This document shows, in pieces, positions 63,901 through 64,000 of a stretch of 64,000 bases of DNA. The position numbers and the translations under genes were made by a program. The notes under the pieces were generated by a model, which was given only the letters and a program-made list of their open reading frames with translations, did not search any database and had not been told where the DNA came from. Origin of the DNA: Halichoerus grypus (taxonomy: Eukaryota > Chordata > Mammalia > Carnivora > Phocidae). How positions within the stretch are numbered: position 1 is the first letter of the stretch; every line of letters begins with the position of its first letter. The stretch is from contig NC_135714.1 of the NCBI RefSeq assembly GCF_964656455.1, forward strand, positions 81,861,903-81,925,902, in the 5' to 3' direction.

Positions 63901-64000
63901 TTACCTCTATTACTTGTGATGCCTTCTGGTATTTTGTTTTCTATTGTCTTTTATTTAATTTTTCCAATATTGGTCATGACCCACTTTTGGAAATTAACTC

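Larger units (their letters stand above)
48081..64000 (-). other. EMCN: EMCN gene, 3' half (partial, runs off the right edge)
   Basis: Endomucin is a type I membrane sialomucin of capillary and venous endothelium; known roles are limiting leukocyte adhesion and supporting VEGFR2 internalisation. Six minus-strand coding exons are visible, with canonical GT-AG borders and phases that chain to one frame of 120 residues ending in a stop. The order is: Ser/Thr-rich mucin stalk, one membrane span, and the cytoplasmic tail. The tail matches the vertebrate endomucin tail recalled from the family nearly residue for residue (TPENGNDQ, PQSDKESVKLL, TVKTISHESGEHSAQGK). From 5' to 3' the introns are 432, 2003, 4439, 1384 and 5184 nt. 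Human endomucin is about 261 residues, so the N-terminal half, including the signal peptide, lies outside. Identity is certain to me; the 3' end of the transcript is not. Confidence 0.96.

Overview
This is a mammalian, almost certainly carnivoran, genomic window. It has no prokaryotic features. Ten tRNA-derived CanSINEs (head like 'GGCGCCTGGGTGGCTCAG', CT-rich stretch, AAATAAATAAA tail) and five carnivore-type L1 3' ends place it in Carnivora. The SINE sequences are of the caniform kind, and I see no young dog-type SINEC_Cf copy. An arctoid (bear, seal, mustelid or relative) is therefore my best guess; this is an inference.

The only functional gene I can support is the 3' half of EMCN (endomucin, an endothelial sialomucin), on the minus strand from about 48.08 kb to beyond the right edge. 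Six coding exons are readable by hand: 61831-61923, 61345-61398, 59246-59341 (transmembrane segment), 54782-54806 (a 25-nt micro-exon), 53336-53397 and 48117-48151 (stop). Every junction is GT-AG. The phases chain without a break, and the six exons encode 120 residues to the stop (363 nt in frame after two leading bases). A seventh, weak exon candidate lies at 63340-63369. The promoter, signal peptide and most of the mucin domain lie to the right of the window.

Positions 1-48080 look intergenic: the downstream flank of EMCN, which in human faces a long gene-poor interval toward DDIT4L. Its content is repeats. There is a nested L1/SINE block at 1-2760, ancient hAT (MER5/MER1-like), Tigger, MIR and MaLR-LTR fragments throughout, and a processed alpha-tubulin pseudogene at about 31.29-33.09 kb broken by stops and a CanSINE. 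An old L1 at 33.1-37.4 kb carries a younger 5'-truncated L1 with a perfect 19-bp target-site duplication.

Structure that the standard features do not explain: a direct duplication of about 192 bp (17653-17844 and 18601-18793, six transitions and one indel); a second direct duplication inside an EMCN intron, whose right copy was later split by a small L1 with its own target-site duplication (60023-60215 and 60792-61081); a perfect 19-bp tandem duplication just upstream of the transmembrane exon's acceptor; and a compound ATCT microsatellite of about 230 bp. I found no undescribed biological system. The window is an ordinary vertebrate gene end plus repeat-rich flank, with several good records of mutational history.
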